Origin: an uncultured Verrucomicrobiota bacterium | GTDB taxonomy: Bacteria; Verrucomicrobiota; Verrucomicrobiia; Limisphaerales; UBA9464 | DNA: 35,167 bases | Assembly: GCA_903910585.1 (NCBI GenBank) | Contig: CAIWAH010000129.1 | Coordinates: forward strand, 1-35,167 | Reading direction: 5' to 3' | In this document: positions 34,301 through 35,167 of the stretch, in pieces | Numbering within the stretch: position 1 is the first letter of the stretch | Layout: each line of letters starts with the position of its first letter | Program-made: the position numbers and the translations under genes | The notes under the pieces: generated by a model | Seen by the model: only the letters and a program-made list of their open reading frames with translations | What the model was told of the DNA's origin: nothing | Databases searched by the model: none

Positions 34301-35091
34301 TCACCGGCGCCGCCAACACGTTCTTCTACTGCCAGGACGACACGGGCGGCATCGGCGTGTTCGTGACCGGCAAGCCCGGCACCGAAGTTCCGCCGGCCGG
34401 CGCCCGGGTCCGCATCGTCGGCCCGCTCGGCCATTTCAACGGCCTGCTGGAACTCAACCTCGTCGCGAGCAACGCCAAGCACGTGGTCGAGGTGCTCTCC
34501 ACTGGCAACCCGTTTCCGGCACCCGTCGCGCTCGACTACGCCTGGCCGATCATCAGCACCGATATCACTGCCACCTCGCCCGGCGTCGCCGGCGCCGAAG
34601 CCAACGAGGCCCGGCTCGTGCGGGTGGACAACGTCCTCGTGGACACGGCGTCCGGTGCCAATTTCACCAGTGGCTCAAACGTCACCATCACCAACGCGGC
34701 CGACACGGCGAGGACGTTCGTCCTCCGCGTTGACTCCCGGGTCACCGAAATCATCGGCCAGGCGAAGCCCACGGGCCCCGTCTCATTGGTCGGTGTGCTC
34801 GGCCAGTTCGACAATGCCGATCCCCGCGCCGGCGGCTATCAACTGCTTGTGACCCGCCTCGCCGACATCATCAGCGGCGTCGAACCCGGCCCCATCACCA
34901 CGGCCGCCGCGGTCACCGGCGACACCGTCACCCTCACCTGGAACGGCACGCCGGGCGCGACCTACTCCGTGCTGCGGGGCACCAACGCCGCCGGTCCGTT
35001 CACGCCGGTCGCCAGCGGCCTCACTTCGCCGACCTACAGCGAAGGCACCGCCGGCAAGACGGAGTCGTTCTTCCGCATCACGTCGCCCTGA
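31387..35091 (+). CDS. Large secreted modular protein: duplicated Ig/OB-fold block around a lamin-tail domain
   Basis: The 1234-residue protein has a Sec signal peptide (KPQVTALLATLLLGWAAA-A). Parts in order: a beta-rich N-terminal domain (about 20-200, VIAQWNFNNTAAQTT); Ig-like domain 1 (206-296, PSSRTNVVGSTASFSVVVSG); an OB-fold nucleic-acid-binding-like module 1 (305-526, FFYIQDDTAAIGVFV, TGPLAHFNGLLELGL, VGVLGQFDGADPRAGGYQL); a linker domain (527-645); a lamin-tail domain (646-835, VVITEFYANAAS, DEFVELVNLSGESLDFTGWM); Ig-like domain 2 (843-928); OB module 2 (938-1162); and a short FN3-like end (YSVLRGTNAAGPFTPVASGL). The two OB modules are clearly more than half identical. Lamin-tail plus such OB modules occur in extracellular nucleases of the ExeM/NucH kind, but no nuclease domain is visible. 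No PEP-CTERM, LPXTG or Por anchor is present. The ATG at 31387 starts at the signal peptide; an in-frame start at 31363 is less likely. Confidence 0.82.
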   Translation: MKPQVTALLATLLLGWAAAADVIAQWNFNNTAAQTTPSAGAGTLGPVGGITVSAAASGVGSSDPESAAGARNAYQTTGYPAASVGDRTAGIEVAASTVGYQNVKFSFDYRGSNTSSRKLAVLYSLDGVNFLEGAVVEILAGSVFTNGITVDLGAIAAANDNPSFKVRIVSTFNDGVSYAAISGNYGTAGTARFDMVTVTGDPLGGEPKAPSIFTQPSSRTNVVGSTASFSVVVSGTAPLTFVWEKDNGGTWQAVEGGSAATLSLANVQFANAGTYRVRISNAQGEATSEPVTLTVQEDPANVVTPIAQLRAKVDPTTLVPTDTTTLYKAEGIVITHINITTAGNHFFYIQDDTAAIGVFVSGASGEVPPAGAKVRVTGPLAHFNGLLELGLAGSNASHKVEVLSTGNPLPTPLPLNFAWPTGLSTADDPNVLDAEANEARLVIASNVLIDQSTGATFTSGSNVTITDANDPSRTFTLRVDSRVIDIIGQQKPTGPATIVGVLGQFDGADPRAGGYQLIPTRYADIESAFKAATIRFTNTLSNLIRPGDAVTNTYSEHALRPGESIAIGFEITDPEGRSVTVTHGNEAPADSEWSFTTLSGTQVNGTFRCTAAAADAGKAFNVTVTADNGSTSFTQTIRLYVPTPAEQQVVITEFYANAASTNSVPWFNPLNRSELLPGGTDASPANRDEFVELVNLSGESLDFTGWMISDALLRRAYIYPGTPGTLVAPSNSIVVYGGPAFGYTPQISVPAIAAEVGPGDAFSTAGLALNDGGDTIILRNAQSNIVSRIVYAQAQVSTNGSLVRFPTDRDGFVAHSGTGERYWSPGTQANGNAWTVNQPNADVPPATTTQPVSVTVPAGTPATFSVIASGVPAPTYRWMRGGVVLLGETAASYTFPNPQLADDGALFQVIVENRAGSITSPPVTLTVTTPPPEIIKTNLAYLRSQVDPVNLRPANTTQLYEVEAIVNTHVNLTGAANTFFYCQDDTGGIGVFVTGKPGTEVPPAGARVRIVGPLGHFNGLLELNLVASNAKHVVEVLSTGNPFPAPVALDYAWPIISTDITATSPGVAGAEANEARLVRVDNVLVDTASGANFTSGSNVTITNAADTARTFVLRVDSRVTEIIGQAKPTGPVSLVGVLGQFDNADPRAGGYQLLVTRLADIISGVEPGPITTAAAVTGDTVTLTWNGTPGATYSVLRGTNAAGPFTPVASGLTSPTYSEGTAGKTESFFRITSP

Positions 35092-35118
35092 ACGGCGACT
35101 GCAAGGATACCAAGCCAG

Positions 35119-35149
35119 CGGGCAGGGAACCGATCCCTGCCCGTTTTTT
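35119..35149 (+). terminator. Strong intrinsic terminator after the modular protein gene
   Basis: A perfect 10-bp stem CGGGCAGGGA-ACCGA-TCCCTGCCCG is followed directly by six T. It starts 27 bases after the stop codon at 35091. Confidence 0.93.
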
Positions 35150-35167
35150 GTTTCTTCATGATCGAAG

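Noticed and set aside
31756..34482. 908-codon open frame on the minus strand
   Set aside because: It is antisense to the secreted Ig/OB/lamin-tail protein, has no recognisable domain or signal, and repeats because the sense gene is internally duplicated.

Overview
The window is about 35 kb of GC-rich bacterial chromosome with dense coding on both strands. Several families point to the PVC superphylum, most likely a verrucomicrobial (Pedosphaera/Limisphaera-like) bacterium. These are a PSCyt1/DUF1549/DUF1553 protein paired with a Tat-exported DUF1501 protein, a sulfatase, three prepilin-like proteins with the [GA]-FTL[VI]ELL motif (two with the C-terminal DG signature), neutral ceramidase-like proteins, ECF sigma/anti-sigma pairs and a putative ABC exporter. 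The assignment is inferred from gene content only. No rRNA, tRNA, phage gene, transposase or CRISPR array was seen.

Layout. (1) 1-10743, all minus strand: an ECF sigma factor, its RskA-like anti-sigma factor (8-base overlap), a 1188-residue secreted beta-propeller protein, a pseudopilin-like protein, an ABC-2-like membrane protein (TGATG coupling), a membrane-anchored ceramidase-like enzyme, gatC and the 5' part of pyc, which runs off the left edge. (2) 10917-17396, plus strand: purF, then the PSCyt1/DUF1549/DUF1553 protein and its DUF1501 partner, separated by a 366-bp nested inverted-repeat element. (3) 17463-21145, minus strand: a sulfatase fused to a carbohydrate-binding-like module and an SGNH hydrolase, then a HEAT-repeat protein. 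(4) 21322-22209, plus strand: a prepilin-like protein. (5) 22243-25373, minus strand: an EcsA-like ABC ATPase, its permease and a small TPR protein. (6) 25374-25831: a gene-free stretch packed with small perfect hairpins. (7) 25832-28837, plus strand: a second ECF sigma factor, a probable anti-sigma factor and a membrane protein with a pseudopilin-like C-terminus. (8) 28841-30181, minus strand: a second, secreted ceramidase-like enzyme. (9) 30423-35091, plus strand: an H-X-DG prepilin-like protein with a terminator, then a 1234-residue secreted protein with a duplicated Ig/OB-fold block around a lamin-tail domain, also followed by a strong terminator.

How the genes fit together. Most of the window concerns the cell surface and breakdown of extracellular polymers or lipids (sulfatase/SGNH, ceramidase-like enzymes, DUF1501/PSD1 pair, secreted modular proteins), with two sigma/anti-sigma switches that could control envelope functions. 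Three core metabolic genes (pyc, gatC, purF) sit among these accessory genes. The least explained items are the two palindromic repeat elements, the sigma/RskA/propeller/pseudopilin gene string, the membrane-pseudopilin hybrid and the large Ig/OB/lamin-tail protein.
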